In this document: piece after piece, positions 1 through 7,621 of the stretch | Numbering within the stretch: the stretch's first letter is position 1 | Layout: every line of letters starts with the position of its first letter | NCBI GenBank assembly: GCA_900546355.1 | Contig: URCM01000075.1 | Coordinates: 1 to 15,438 of the forward strand | Direction: 5' to 3' | Length of the DNA: 15,438 nt | From: an uncultured Bacteroides sp. | GTDB taxonomy: Bacteria > Bacteroidota > Bacteroidia > Bacteroidales > Bacteroidaceae | Position numbers and translations under genes: made by a program | Notes under the pieces: generated by a model | The model's input: only the letters and a program-made list of their open reading frames with translations | The model's database searches: none | What the model was told of the DNA's origin: nothing

Positions 1-26
1 TCCAGTCCTACCTTGGCAGGACTGGG
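1..26. terminator. Inverted repeat, possible terminator
   Basis: TCCAGTCCT at 1-9 pairs with AGGACTGG(G) at 18-26 around an 8-base loop, giving an 8-bp perfect stem plus a possible T-G pair. It starts 13 bp after the stop codon of the minus-strand transglutaminase-fold gene, so it could end that transcript. The window edge hides the T-tract that would settle this. The stem is symmetrical and could also serve a gene entering from the left. Confidence 0.45.
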
Positions 27-38
27 AAGTGATATGGC

Positions 39-941
39 TTATATCGAATCAGGAGCCGCCCAAAACCGTTCGGCATCCGTTGTGTGTATATCCGAAGGAC
101 CTGCGTCAGGGTCGGTGAATCCGGCTGGTGCCAATGTAATCTGCCGTCCTTTCATGGAATCCTCTTTGCCATATCCCGTCTCTTCCCAACAGATAAACCA
201 ATAAAGGTTTTTTGCCCAATACGAACGGTAATAATCATAATTGAAGTATTCTTTCAGGCTATCGAATAAGGGATGGATTTGCATCGGTGAACCGGAGATA
301 TACCGTTTCCGCATCTCTGCCAGTGAGAGGGGAGTGCCTTCCGAATTGCTTATCCAAGCTTGCATGTCCGAGTCTATCATCGCCCATTTGTTTTGTTCGG
401 GAAGCCAGACCAGATTTACCACATGGCAATCCGAATCAAGCGTATCTGCAGGAAGGCAAGTGACGAAACGGTTGGTAATGCCTTCCGATAGCATCAGTTC
501 ATGCAACAGGATGGAATGCAGGCGGCAATTGAATGCCGGTTCTACTTCACGGGTGTATTTCCATAAGTCGATAGCATTGCGTTTTTCGGGATATTTCGTT
601 TGGTTAGCGTGTGGGATATTGCTTGCCACGAACTTAGCTAAAGTCAAAGCTTTATCCCAAGTGCTTGCGGAAGAATCGGTCAATAGGGTGTCGAGGCGGA
701 AATATGCGCGTATCTTTTGTGCCTGAAGCGTGTCTTGTTGATATATAAAATGATAATGTGCCGTATCGGAAGCGTATGGTGTGGCATTACGTAATAATTC
801 GATACGTTCTGTTTCTTCCAGCTTAGAAGTATATGCTATCATTTGCTCTTTGAAAACGAAGCGGATGAGTAAGGCGGCAATGATAAAGATAAGGATTAGT
901 CCGGCTAATATATAGCCGATAATTTTCAAAATCTTTTTCAT
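39..941 (-). CDS. Transglutaminase-fold (papain-like) membrane-anchored protein
   Basis: This 300-residue protein has an N-terminal hydrophobic segment (about residues 7-29) with lysines before it. That predicts a single membrane anchor or uncleaved signal, with the rest in the periplasm. The core fits the transglutaminase-like superfamily. Cys139 lies in a PAFNCR motif at the start of a helix, His173 in DSDCHVVNLV, and Asp190 in KWAMIDSD, giving the Cys-His-Asp order and spacing of that fold. Bacterial members can be proteases, peptidoglycan-related enzymes or inactive, and the substrate here is unknown. The C-terminal 100 residues (rich in Tyr and Trp) match nothing I recognise. The gene is divergent from fhs. 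The start at 941 is the only one that keeps the membrane segment, and a TAACTTTG -7 box lies about 47 bp upstream. The fold is fairly sure, the role is not. Confidence 0.75.
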   Translation of the reverse strand: MKKILKIIGYILAGLILIFIIAALLIRFVFKEQMIAYTSKLEETERIELLRNATPYASDTAHYHFIYQQDTLQAQKIRAYFRLDTLLTDSSASTWDKALTLAKFVASNIPHANQTKYPEKRNAIDLWKYTREVEPAFNCRLHSILLHELMLSEGITNRFVTCLPADTLDSDCHVVNLVWLPEQNKWAMIDSDMQAWISNSEGTPLSLAEMRKRYISGSPMQIHPLFDSLKEYFNYDYYRSYWAKNLYWFICWEETGYGKEDSMKGRQITLAPAGFTDPDAGPSDIHTTDAERFWAAPDSI

Positions 942-987
942 AAATCTGCTTTTTTAGTTTTGAATTTTGTATTTGTGTATGCAAATG

Positions 988-995
988 CAAAGTTA
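988..995 (-). promoter_or_regulatory. Bacteroides-type -7 promoter box for the transglutaminase-fold gene
   Basis: On the minus strand this reads TAACTTTG, a full match to the Bacteroidota -7 consensus TAnnTTTG. It lies 47 bp upstream of the start codon at 941. No convincing -33 TTTG is seen at the usual distance. It sits back to back with the fhs box at 1040-1047, so the 103-bp gap carries a divergent promoter pair. Confidence 0.55.
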
Positions 996-1039
996 GTGTT
1001 ATTTCCTGATAAAGCGGTTTCCCTTTGAAAGAAATTCAC

Positions 1040-1047
1040 TATCTTTG
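1040..1047 (+). promoter_or_regulatory. Bacteroides-type -7 promoter box for fhs
   Basis: TATCTTTG followed by CGC matches TAnnTTTG exactly. A TTTG occurs at 1024-1027, but only 12 bp away, which is shorter than the usual -33 spacing of about 20 bp. The box ends 24 bp before the ATG at 1072, implying a 5' leader of roughly 20 nt. This position also argues against translation starting at the TTG at 1045. Confidence 0.6.
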
Positions 1048-1071
1048 CGCTTCAATTTTAAAATTTCGAAT

Positions 1072-2739
1072 ATGAAGTCAGATATAGAAATAGCTCGCAG
1101 TACGGAGCTGATGAAAATTAAGCAGATAGCCCAGAATTACGGGATTCCGGTAGACCAAGTGCATCATTACGGAAGTTATATGGCTAAGGTTTCGGAAACA
1201 TTGATAGACGAAGAAAAGGTGAAGCAAAGCAACCTGATATTGGTGACCGCTATTACTCCGACCAAAGCCGGTATCGGTAAGACTACCGTATCCATCGGGC
1301 TTGCCTTGGGACTGAACCGCATTGGGAAGAAGGCTTTTTGTGCCTTGCGCGAGCCTTCGCTCGGACCGTGTTTCGGAATGAAGGGCGGGGCAGCCGGAGG
1401 AGGATACGCTCAGGTGCTCCCGATGGAGAAAATCAACCTGCATTTCACGGGAGATTTCCACGCCATTACTTCGGCGCATAACATGATTGCCGCTTTGCTT
1501 GATAATTATATGTATCAGAATCAGGACAACGGTTTTGCGATGAAAGAAGTGTTGTGGAACAGGGTGCTGGACGTGAACGACCGCGGCTTGCGTTACATCG
1601 TGACCGGATTGGGAGGCAAGACCAACGGCATCACCCGTGAGTCGAGCTTCGACATCACTCCGGCATCAGAAATCATGGCAATCCTTTGCTTGGCGAAAGA
1701 CGAGGCCGACCTCCGGCGCCGGATTGAGAATATCTTGCTGGGCTTTACCATCGATAACAAACCTTTTACGGTGAAAGATTTGGGCGTAGCAGGGGCAATC
1801 ACGGTATTGCTGAAAGACGCTATTGCACCCAACTTGGTACAGACCACCGAACATACACCCGCTATTGTGCACGGCGGTCCGTTCGCCAATATCGCTCACG
1901 GATGCAATTCTGTTTTGGCTACGAAACTGGCTATGACCTTCGGCGAATATGTAGTGACAGAAGCCGGGTTCGGTGCCGACCTGGGTGCGGAGAAGTTCTA
2001 CGACATCAAATGCCGCAAGGCAGGGCTTCAACCGAAGCTGACCGTTATTGTAGCTACGGCACAAGGCCTGAAGATGCACGGCGGTGTGAGCCTCGACAAA
2101 ATCAAGGAACCGAACCGGGAAGGTCTGCGAAAAGGTTTCGCCAACCTTGACAAACACATCGAAAACCTGCGTTCGTTCGGACAGACGGTTGTTGTGGCAT
2201 TCAACCGCTATGCGAACGATACCGATGAGGAAATCGCTTTGGCGCGCCGTCATTGCGAGGAATTGGGTGTAGGCTTTGCCGTAAACAATGCTTTTTCCGA
2301 AGGAGGTGCCGGAGCCGTTGAGTTGGCACAATTGGTGGTGGATACCATCGGGCGGCATCCTTCGCGACCTTTGCGTTTCGCTTACGAGGAAACCGACAGC
2401 ATCGAGGAAAAAATAGCGAAAGTAGCCACTCGTCTGTATGGAGCGGCGGAAGTGACATACAGCATTACGGCACGCAAGAAAATCAAGATGGCAGAGGCAT
2501 TGGGTTACGAAAAGTTCCCTATCTGCATTGCCAAGACTCAATATTCCTTCTCCACCGATCCGAAACAGTATGGTGTGGCAAAGGATTTCGAATTCCATGT
2601 GCGCGACATCGTGCTGAATGCCGGAGCGGAAATGCTGGTGGTCATTGCGGGCGAGATTATGCGTATGCCCGGCTTGCCTAAAGAGCCTCAGGCGTTGCAC
2701 ATCGATATCGTGAATGGAGAAATAGAAGGATTATCTTAA
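1072..2739 (+). CDS. fhs: Formate--tetrahydrofolate ligase (10-formyl-THF synthetase)
   Basis: Fhs joins formate to tetrahydrofolate with ATP to make 10-formyl-THF, feeding one-carbon units to purine and formyl-methionine synthesis in the cytoplasm. The protein of 555 residues is the normal family length. It carries the ATP-binding loop [11 protein letters not shown] (residues 62-72), the signature [11 protein letters not shown] (about 102-112), and [11 protein letters not shown], the family's second signature in its Bacteroidales variant. The reading frame extends back to a TTG at 1045, but that codon is part of the -7 promoter box. The ATG at 1072 gives the expected N-terminus MKSDIEIA. The M23 peptidase gene begins 10 bp after the stop, so the two are probably co-transcribed although functionally unrelated. 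I see no damage or missing motif. Confidence 0.97.
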   Translation: MKSDIEIARSTELMKIKQIAQNYGIPVDQVHHYGSYMAKVSETLIDEEKVKQSNLILVTAITPTKAGIGKTTVSIGLALGLNRIGKKAFCALREPSLGPCFGMKGGAAGGGYAQVLPMEKINLHFTGDFHAITSAHNMIAALLDNYMYQNQDNGFAMKEVLWNRVLDVNDRGLRYIVTGLGGKTNGITRESSFDITPASEIMAILCLAKDEADLRRRIENILLGFTIDNKPFTVKDLGVAGAITVLLKDAIAPNLVQTTEHTPAIVHGGPFANIAHGCNSVLATKLAMTFGEYVVTEAGFGADLGAEKFYDIKCRKAGLQPKLTVIVATAQGLKMHGGVSLDKIKEPNREGLRKGFANLDKHIENLRSFGQTVVVAFNRYANDTDEEIALARRHCEELGVGFAVNNAFSEGGAGAVELAQLVVDTIGRHPSRPLRFAYEETDSIEEKIAKVATRLYGAAEVTYSITARKKIKMAEALGYEKFPICIAKTQYSFSTDPKQYGVAKDFEFHVRDIVLNAGAEMLVVIAGEIMRMPGLPKEPQALHIDIVNGEIEGLS

Positions 2740-2749
2740 TTCCTGAAGA

Positions 2750-4033
2750 ATGAAAAAGCGAAGGGCATATATCATTGCGGCTGTAGTCATAGCCGTGTTT
2801 TTGGGTGTCGTCGGGGTAAGGCAATATATGCATTACCTGGCACAGCCCTTGGATGAAGTGGAAGTGACCGACTCGGCGGAAGTGGATAACATTGTGCGCA
2901 AGTATGGCATACCTGTTTCGGATTATCAAATCCAGTATGGGATTGTAGAGCCAGGGCAGAACCTTTCCGTCATTCTTCGGAAGCACGGCTTGTCGCTGAC
3001 CGAAGTGCACCAGTTGACGGAAAAGGCAAAGGGAGTGTTCGATGTGCGTAAGATAAGAGACGGGCAAGCCTATGCGGTCTTCTCTACGAAAGACAGCATT
3101 CCGCAAAAGGAATATTTTGTCTACGAAGAAAGTCCGAAGTCGTATGTTGTCTTCGATTTGCGTAAGGATTACCAGGTGACACGCGGAGAAAATCCGGTGA
3201 CATGGGAACGTAAAACCGTGGGTGGACGGGTGGAATCATCGCTATGGGTAGCAATGCAGCAATGCGATACGAATCCCCAATTAGCCCTTGACCTCTCGAA
3301 CATCTTCGGGTGGAGCATCGACTTCTTCGGCTTGCAAAAGGAAGACGAGTTCCGTGTATGGTACGAGCAGGAAACCGTCGAGGGAAAAGCTTTGCAGAAC
3401 TTTCATGTACTGGCGGCTTCGTTTGCTCACGGAGACAGCATTTATTATGCCATCCCTTTCGTACAGGATGGTGAGGAACTCTATTACAATGCCGATGGCA
3501 ACAGCCTGGAAGGTGAGTTCCTGAAAGCTCCGCTCGACTATTACCGCATTTCTTCGCGCTTCTCGAACAGCCGTTTTCATCCTGTCTTGCGCCGCTATCG
3601 GGCACATCATGGGGTGGATTACGCTGCTCCGAAAGGTACACCTGTCTATGCCATCGGAAAAGGAAAGGTAATAGCCAAAGCATACCAGGCAGGCGGAGCG
3701 GGAAATTACCTGAAAATCCGTCACAATAGCCGTTATACCACAACTTATATGCATCTTTCGGGCTTTGCCAAAGGCATCAAGGTGGGTTCGGAAGTGAAGC
3801 AAAAGGAAGTCATCGGTTATGTGGGGAGCACAGGCCTCTCCACCGGTCCCCACCTCGATTTCCGTGTCTACGATAACGGTACGCCCGTCAATCCGCTTAC
3901 TATCAAGTCGCAGCCCAAGAAGCCGATAAGCGAAGCCAACCGTGCGGAGTTTGCTATCGTGCGCGATTCTTTGCTCCGGGTGCTTGGAGGGATTGAAGTG
4001 AAAACGGATACATCCCGGAATGTACGGTTATAA
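2750..4033 (+). CDS. M23-family murein peptidase, MepM-like, inner-membrane anchored
   Basis: This 427-residue protein has one N-terminal membrane segment (about residues 7-23) and a periplasmic body. Residues 60-115 resemble the OapA/LysM-like region that precedes the catalytic domain in E. coli MepM (GIVEPGQNLSVIL, then a D.R.I.DGQ pattern). The C-terminal LytM/M23 domain spans about 262-385. Zinc ligands His286 and Asp290 lie in the H-x3-D motif HHGVD, and a catalytic-type His335 is in YMHL. In the usual HxH motif near the end, the second histidine is replaced: the sequence is GPHLDF, with His368 and Asp370. M23 enzymes cut peptide crosslinks in peptidoglycan, and MepM-type enzymes open the mesh for growth. 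Whether this one is active with His-Asp-Asp ligands is uncertain. It starts 10 bp after fhs, in a likely operon. Confidence 0.88.
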   Translation: MKKRRAYIIAAVVIAVFLGVVGVRQYMHYLAQPLDEVEVTDSAEVDNIVRKYGIPVSDYQIQYGIVEPGQNLSVILRKHGLSLTEVHQLTEKAKGVFDVRKIRDGQAYAVFSTKDSIPQKEYFVYEESPKSYVVFDLRKDYQVTRGENPVTWERKTVGGRVESSLWVAMQQCDTNPQLALDLSNIFGWSIDFFGLQKEDEFRVWYEQETVEGKALQNFHVLAASFAHGDSIYYAIPFVQDGEELYYNADGNSLEGEFLKAPLDYYRISSRFSNSRFHPVLRRYRAHHGVDYAAPKGTPVYAIGKGKVIAKAYQAGGAGNYLKIRHNSRYTTTYMHLSGFAKGIKVGSEVKQKEVIGYVGSTGLSTGPHLDFRVYDNGTPVNPLTIKSQPKKPISEANRAEFAIVRDSLLRVLGGIEVKTDTSRNVRL

Positions 4034-4052
4034 GAATCACCGGTCTGCTTTC

Positions 4053-4078
4053 CCGATTTTATTTGCCGATTTTATCTG
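4053..4078 (+). repeat. 13-bp tandem duplication
   Basis: CCGATTTTATTTG at 4053-4065 is followed directly by CCGATTTTATCTG at 4066-4078, with one mismatch. It lies in the 112-bp gap between the M23 gene and the DHH gene. It is not a hairpin and I assign it no function. It may simply be slippage. Confidence 0.7.
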
Positions 4079-4121
4079 CCAATAACTTCATTACATTTTT
4101 CTGTTTGTCACTTTTTATTCG

Positions 4122-4129
4122 TACTTTTG
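4122..4129 (+). promoter_or_regulatory. Bacteroides-type -7 promoter box for the DHH phosphoesterase gene
   Basis: TACTTTTG matches TAnnTTTG. A TTTG at 4104-4107 is 14 bp upstream, short for a -33 element. The box ends only 16 bp before the ATG at 4146, which would leave a leader of about 10 nt. The next in-frame ATG, at 4155, would leave about 20 nt. Confidence 0.5.
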
Positions 4130-4145
4130 TCGCTCCAAATTCAAA

Positions 4146-5192
4146 ATGCTGGATATGTTATCAAAAATCATTCTTCAAGCCAATATTGACAAGGTGGCGA
4201 AATGCTTTGAGCACGCCGATAAGATAGTAATTGTTTCCCACGTGTCGCCCGATGGCGATGCAATAGGCTCTTCGTTGGGCCTGCTTCATTTCTTGGAGAC
4301 ACAGGGTAAAGATGTCCATGTTATTGTTCCCAATGCATTTCCCGACTTCTTAAAGTGGATGTCGGGGGCAAAAGACATAGTCCGTTACGACAAGTATGCA
4401 GAATTTGCCGATAAACTAATAGCCGAGGCGGAAGTAATCTGTTGTTTGGACTTTAACGCGTTGAACCGTATTGATGCCGTAGCGACACCCGTGGTGAAAG
4501 CGCAGGCCAAGAAAATCCTGATAGACCATCATCTGAATCCGGAAGATTTCTGCCAAGTAGTTATTTCACATCCCGAAATATCTTCTACATCCGAACTGGT
4601 GTTCCGTCTGATATGCCGTATGGGATGTTTCGAGGACATTACGAAAGAGGGAGCAGAATGCATTTATACCGGTATGATGACAGATACGGGTGGCTTTACT
4701 TACAATTCGAACAATCAGGAGATTTATTTTATCATTAGCGAACTGCTTTCGAAGGGCATCGACAAAGACGAAATTTACCGCAAAGTCTTCAACACGTATT
4801 CCGAAGACCGTTTGCGCCTGATGGGGTATGTACTCTACGACAGGATGCAGGTATATCCGCAGTTCCGTGCTGCGCTGATTACACTCACCCGGAACGAGCA
4901 AAACAGATTCAGGTGTGTAAAAGGCGATACGGAAGGGTTTGTCAACATTCCTCTGCAAATAAAAAATATTTGCTTTTCGGCTTTTCTGCGGGAAGATACC
5001 GAAAAGAATATGATTAAGATTTCCCTCCGCTCGGTAGGGACATTCCCGTGCAACAAAGTAGCGGCGGAATTTTTCAATGGAGGTGGTCATCTGAATGCTT
5101 CTGGCGGTGAATATTATGGTACGATGGACGAGGCTGTGCAGCTTTTGAAGCAAGCACTGGTGAAATACGAGGATTTACTACTGAAAAGCTGA
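4146..5192 (+). CDS. nrnA: DHH/DHHA1 phosphoesterase, nanoRNase / pAp phosphatase (NrnA-like)
   Basis: NrnA-type enzymes degrade 2-5 nt RNA fragments and, in many species, dephosphorylate 3'-phosphoadenosine 5'-phosphate, a by-product of sulfate assimilation. The protein has 348 residues, close to the family norm. Manganese-site motifs appear in order: SHVSPDGDAIGSS (31-43), CLDFN around Asp102, DHH (127-129), and GMMTDTGGF (176-184). The C-terminal DHHA1 RNA-binding motif GGGH is at 312-315. Together these define the short-form DHH subfamily rather than RecJ. The start is either ATG 4146 or the in-frame ATG 4155, giving 345 residues and better spacing from the -7 box. I list the longer form. 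The FKBP gene follows after 43 bp and is probably on the same transcript. It is intact with all key residues present. Confidence 0.92.
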   Translation: MLDMLSKIILQANIDKVAKCFEHADKIVIVSHVSPDGDAIGSSLGLLHFLETQGKDVHVIVPNAFPDFLKWMSGAKDIVRYDKYAEFADKLIAEAEVICCLDFNALNRIDAVATPVVKAQAKKILIDHHLNPEDFCQVVISHPEISSTSELVFRLICRMGCFEDITKEGAECIYTGMMTDTGGFTYNSNNQEIYFIISELLSKGIDKDEIYRKVFNTYSEDRLRLMGYVLYDRMQVYPQFRAALITLTRNEQNRFRCVKGDTEGFVNIPLQIKNICFSAFLREDTEKNMIKISLRSVGTFPCNKVAAEFFNGGGHLNASGGEYYGTMDEAVQLLKQALVKYEDLLLKS

Positions 5193-5235
5193 GGTGTCTA
5201 TACCCCCTTAATAAAGTAACTGTTATTGCTTAGTT

Positions 5236-5634
5236 ATGGATAAAAAGGAATATATGCGGGCCAACAAGGAATGGTTGGCGAGGAAGTCGAAAGAAGAAGG
5301 TGTGTTTCCTTTGTCGAAAGGTGTGTTTTATAAGGTGATTTCACCGGGTGACCCCAAAGGCAAAAGTCCGTCGCCCCGAAGCATCATCACCGTACATTAT
5401 ACCGGCTGTACGATTGAGGGTAAGCAGTTCGATAGCAGTCGTGGCGGAGTACCTCTTGCCATTCGTTTGTCTGATGTGATAGAAGGTTGGGTTATTGCCT
5501 TGCAAAGGATGCACACAGGTGACCGTTGGGAAGTATACATTCCCGCCGAATGCGGATACGGCAAACTCTCTTTATCGGGGATACCTGCTGGTTCTACATT
5601 GGTATTCGATATCGAATTGATAGGGGTGGCATAA
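5236..5634 (+). CDS. FKBP-type peptidyl-prolyl cis-trans isomerase (cytoplasmic, single domain)
   Basis: This isomerase turns Xaa-Pro peptide bonds between cis and trans during protein folding. The 132-residue protein has a charged N-terminal segment (1-30) and one FKBP domain (about 45-132). The aromatic pocket is largely present: Tyr55 in VHYTG, Phe65-Asp66 in KQFDSS, the VIEGW motif with Trp85, Tyr108 in CGYG, and Ile116 and Phe124 in IPAGSTLVFDIEL. There is no signal peptide or lipobox, unlike the many exported FKBP lipoproteins of Bacteroidota, so it should be cytoplasmic. It lies 43 bp after the DHH gene and just before a decayed minus-strand gene whose stop codon is 5 bp away. The family is certain, the client proteins are unknown. 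Confidence 0.92.
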   Translation: MDKKEYMRANKEWLARKSKEEGVFPLSKGVFYKVISPGDPKGKSPSPRSIITVHYTGCTIEGKQFDSSRGGVPLAIRLSDVIEGWVIALQRMHTGDRWEVYIPAECGYGKLSLSGIPAGSTLVFDIELIGVA

Positions 5635-5639
5635 GAAAC

Positions 5640-5893
5640 TCATATTTCCACTTTGTCTCCGCAGCTCATGTAACGGATTGCCTTGCCCATTTGCTTTTTC
5701 AACGCATCGTATGGGGTCAGGCCTGTACAGTGCATGGTAAAATATTGGCAATCGGCTTGTGCCGACAATTCGCTGGCTAAGGAGTGGATAAACTTTGCTT
5801 CCTGTTCGGGCGTTAATCCGTTTTCTTACTAAACGCATCCGAACTTCAGTACGCCATCTTGTTTGATAACAAATTTCTGATATATTCGACTGT
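5640..5893 (-). pseudogene. Remnant of a metallo-beta-lactamase-fold hydrolase (C-terminal end)
   Basis: Read on the minus strand, 5825 down to 5640 encodes 61 residues ending in MHCTGLTPYDALKKQMG and MSCGDKVEI, then a stop. This resembles the last part of MBL-fold metal-dependent hydrolases, where a conserved His-Cys-Thr-Gly (HCTG) precedes the final strand and a GxxxEI end. Upstream in the same frame are two stops in a row (5826-5831). Beyond them a short open piece (about 5832-5893, including KFVIKQDGVLKFG) could be more of the protein. The N-terminal metal-binding half (HxHxDH) is absent from the window. The gene is therefore broken, with most of its front deleted, and the promoter of the next plus-strand gene now lies across its upstream end. 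An unrelated reading frame in this stretch is a shadow. Confidence 0.7.
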
Positions 5894-5898
5894 ATTAC

Positions 5899-5928
5899 TT
5901 GCTAGTTCGGATATTCTTTGTATCTTTG
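5899..5928 (+). promoter_or_regulatory. Promoter of the YgiB-like lipoprotein gene
   Basis: TATCTTTG at 5921-5928 is an exact -7 match, and TTG at 5899-5901 lies 19 bp upstream. This is the only place in the window where both Bacteroidota promoter elements appear at near-canonical spacing. Transcription would begin around 5934, about 28 nt before the ATG at 5962, and probably continues into the ATP-grasp gene. Confidence 0.65.
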
Positions 5929-5961
5929 TTTTTAAAGCCAAACTTTAAATAGAGATGAGAT

Positions 5962-6315
5962 ATGGACAAACGTCATTTCTTGGTGGCAGCGATGTGTCTG
6001 ATGACGCTTGCCGCCTGCACTCAAAAGACAGAGTTGCCCGAGAATCCGAAAGATAAAGAAGAATATCGTGACAATCAGGGTAATAGTTGGATATACAATG
6101 CGATGCTGATGCGCTGGGCACTCATGCCGTCGGCGATGAACGGGTTGAGCACAACCCATTATTATTATCCGAATACAGGGTCGTGGACTGATGCCAACGG
6201 CACGCGTGTCAACGCACCTTCGGGGGTAAAAGTCGCTCCTTCGGCAAGCAGTAAGTCGAAATCAAGCGGGCGCGTGTTCGGCACTACGCATCGGTCTTCG
6301 GGCGTGAGCGCGTGA
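5962..6315 (+). CDS. Small lipoprotein, YgiB (DUF1190)-like
   Basis: The 117-residue protein begins with a lipoprotein signal (charged start, hydrophobic run, lipobox LAAC with Cys19), so it is exported and lipidated. The mature part has a WIYNAMLMRWALMP stretch at about 50-63, then YYYPNTGSWTDANGT and a basic Ser/Gly-rich tail (KSKSSGRVFG, HRSSGVSA). From memory this order resembles E. coli YgiB: a lipobox, a FWMPLMAGYMMGRL segment, a YTDATG motif, and a Ser/Thr/Gly-rich tail with FG and RS. The downstream gene is a YgiC-like ATP-grasp ligase, and ygiB-ygiC are neighbours in enterobacteria, which strengthens the match. It has its own promoter, and AGAG at 5951 lies a little upstream of the start. 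Function unknown. The lipoprotein call is firm, the YgiB link is inference. Confidence 0.75.
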   Translation: MDKRHFLVAAMCLMTLAACTQKTELPENPKDKEEYRDNQGNSWIYNAMLMRWALMPSAMNGLSTTHYYYPNTGSWTDANGTRVNAPSGVKVAPSASSKSKSSGRVFGTTHRSSGVSA

Positions 6316-6391
6316 ACAACCGTCGTTTCGGATGTTTATATAACAATCTTCTGCAAGGACATTCATATATTTTTTATACGGTTAAAATTTT

Positions 6392-7516
6392 ATGGAAAGA
6401 AAATATGTATCTCCCCGTTTCGATTATAAAGAGAAGATAGAGGCTTTGGGCTTTGACTTTCATGGTGACTATTGGCGCGAGGAAGCTTATTACCGGTTTA
6501 CTTCGGAGGAGATAGAACGGCTGGAGGAAGCCACGGCCGAAGCATACCGGATGTATTGTGAAGCGGCGGCGTATATTATCGAACGGAATCCCGAATGGAT
6601 GGAGCGGTTCTTGCAACTTCCGCCTGAAGTGTGCCACAGGATTCGGGAATCGTGGGATGCGGACGAGCTGAGTTTGTACGGACGGTTCGATTTCATGTTG
6701 GATGAGAAAGGTGTTCCCCGCATCCTGGAGTTTAACGCGGATACGCCTACTTCGCTTTTGGAAGCGTCGGTTATCCAATGGCAATGGAAGGAAGACGTAT
6801 TTCCAGAGTGCGACCAATATAACGGCATTCATGAGGGATTGGTACAATCGTGGAAAGATATTTTCCCGATGGGAAGTGATATTCATTTTGCGGGAGTGTT
6901 GGAGAATCATGAAGATACAGGCACGTTGCAATACTTGGCCAGTACAGCGATGGAAGCAGGCTATTCGACGCGGGTGCTCGACATTAACGATATGGATTTG
7001 CAAGACGGATGTTTTTACGACCCGAGCGGTGAGCGCATCGAGCAATGTTTTAAATTATATCCGTGGGAATGGATGGCAGACGAAAGCCCTGAGGGGTGTC
7101 TGGCTTCGGTAAAGTGGCTGGAACCGATATGGAAGTTGGTGATGTCGAACAAAGCGATTTTGACTACTCTTTTTGAGTTGTTCCCTCATTCGCCATACGT
7201 GCTTCCGTGTTTCCTTTCACGTCCGGAAGCAGGAATATATTGCAAGAAACCTGTTTTTGCCCGCGAAGGGCATAATGTGAGTGTGGTTGAAATCCGTAAT
7301 TGGGAGGAACATACATTGCTTCGTGAAACGGCAGGCGATTATAATAAAGGGGCGTACGTATACCAGTTGTATGTAAAGCCTACGGTATACAGTGGACGTT
7401 ATCCTGTTATCGGTTCGTGGATTGTAGGCGGTGAACCTGCAGGCATCGGTATCCGTGAGAACCGTACCGAAATCACCGACAACCTCTCGGAGTTTGTGCC
7501 CCATGTTATTTATTAG
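6392..7516 (+). CDS. Glutathionylspermidine synthase-family ATP-grasp ligase (YgiC/YjfC-like)
   Basis: The 374-residue protein matches the single-domain GSP-synthase family in length and motifs. YGRFDF around Arg98/Asp100 and ILEFNADTPTSLLEA around Glu113/Asn115 correspond to the nucleotide- and Mg-binding R-x-D and E-x-N of the synthetase domain of E. coli Gss. GSWIVGGEPAGIGIRENR and FVPHVI close the protein, as in YgiC. These enzymes activate a carboxylate with ATP and join it to an amine. There is no amidase domain. Bacteroides generally lack glutathione, so glutathionylspermidine is an unlikely product and the substrate is unknown. It follows the YgiB-like lipoprotein by 76 bp of AT-rich DNA with no terminator, so the two are probably co-transcribed. 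Its TAG stop lies inside the first unit of a heptamer repeat array. Confidence 0.9.
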   Translation: MERKYVSPRFDYKEKIEALGFDFHGDYWREEAYYRFTSEEIERLEEATAEAYRMYCEAAAYIIERNPEWMERFLQLPPEVCHRIRESWDADELSLYGRFDFMLDEKGVPRILEFNADTPTSLLEASVIQWQWKEDVFPECDQYNGIHEGLVQSWKDIFPMGSDIHFAGVLENHEDTGTLQYLASTAMEAGYSTRVLDINDMDLQDGCFYDPSGERIEQCFKLYPWEWMADESPEGCLASVKWLEPIWKLVMSNKAILTTLFELFPHSPYVLPCFLSRPEAGIYCKKPVFAREGHNVSVVEIRNWEEHTLLRETAGDYNKGAYVYQLYVKPTVYSGRYPVIGSWIVGGEPAGIGIRENRTEITDNLSEFVPHVIY

Positions 7517-7615
7517 TTATTAGTTATTAGTTATTAGTTAATAGTTAATAGTTAATAGTGGGATATAGTGTTAAGGATTCCCCACCGTTATTAATTATTA
7601 ATTATTAACTATTAA
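7510..7615. repeat. Heptamer repeat array with inverted arms between convergent genes
   Basis: Four TTATTAG units (7510-7537) and three TTAATAG units (7538-7558) run head to tail. After a 29-bp spacer come three TTATTAA units (7588-7608) and one CTATTAA (7609-7615). The right units complement the left ones, allowing G-U pairs, and GTGGG at 7558-7562 can pair with CCCAC at 7580-7584. A transcript from either side could therefore fold into one long AT-rich hairpin with a GC cap. The array fills nearly the whole gap between the stop codons at 7516 and 7622, so it may serve as a two-way terminator. Confidence 0.8.
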
Positions 7616-7621
7616 TTATAT

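Noticed and set aside
1045..1071. Upstream extension of fhs from a TTG at 1045
   Set aside because: The TTG lies inside the TATCTTTG -7 box and the extra nine residues do not fit the family N-terminus. The ATG at 1072 is the better start.
1666..2700. Long 344-codon minus-strand reading frame antisense to fhs
   Set aside because: Fhs is unambiguous on the plus strand and fills the same DNA. The antisense protein has no recognisable motif and is a codon-usage shadow.
4034..4145. Terminator between the M23 and DHH genes
   Set aside because: Only a 13-bp tandem repeat is visible, with no hairpin and no T-tract attached to one.
5572..5838. 88-codon minus-strand reading frame overlapping the FKBP end
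   Set aside because: The neighbouring frame carries the MBL-fold C-terminal motifs; this frame does not, and it overlaps the FKBP gene.
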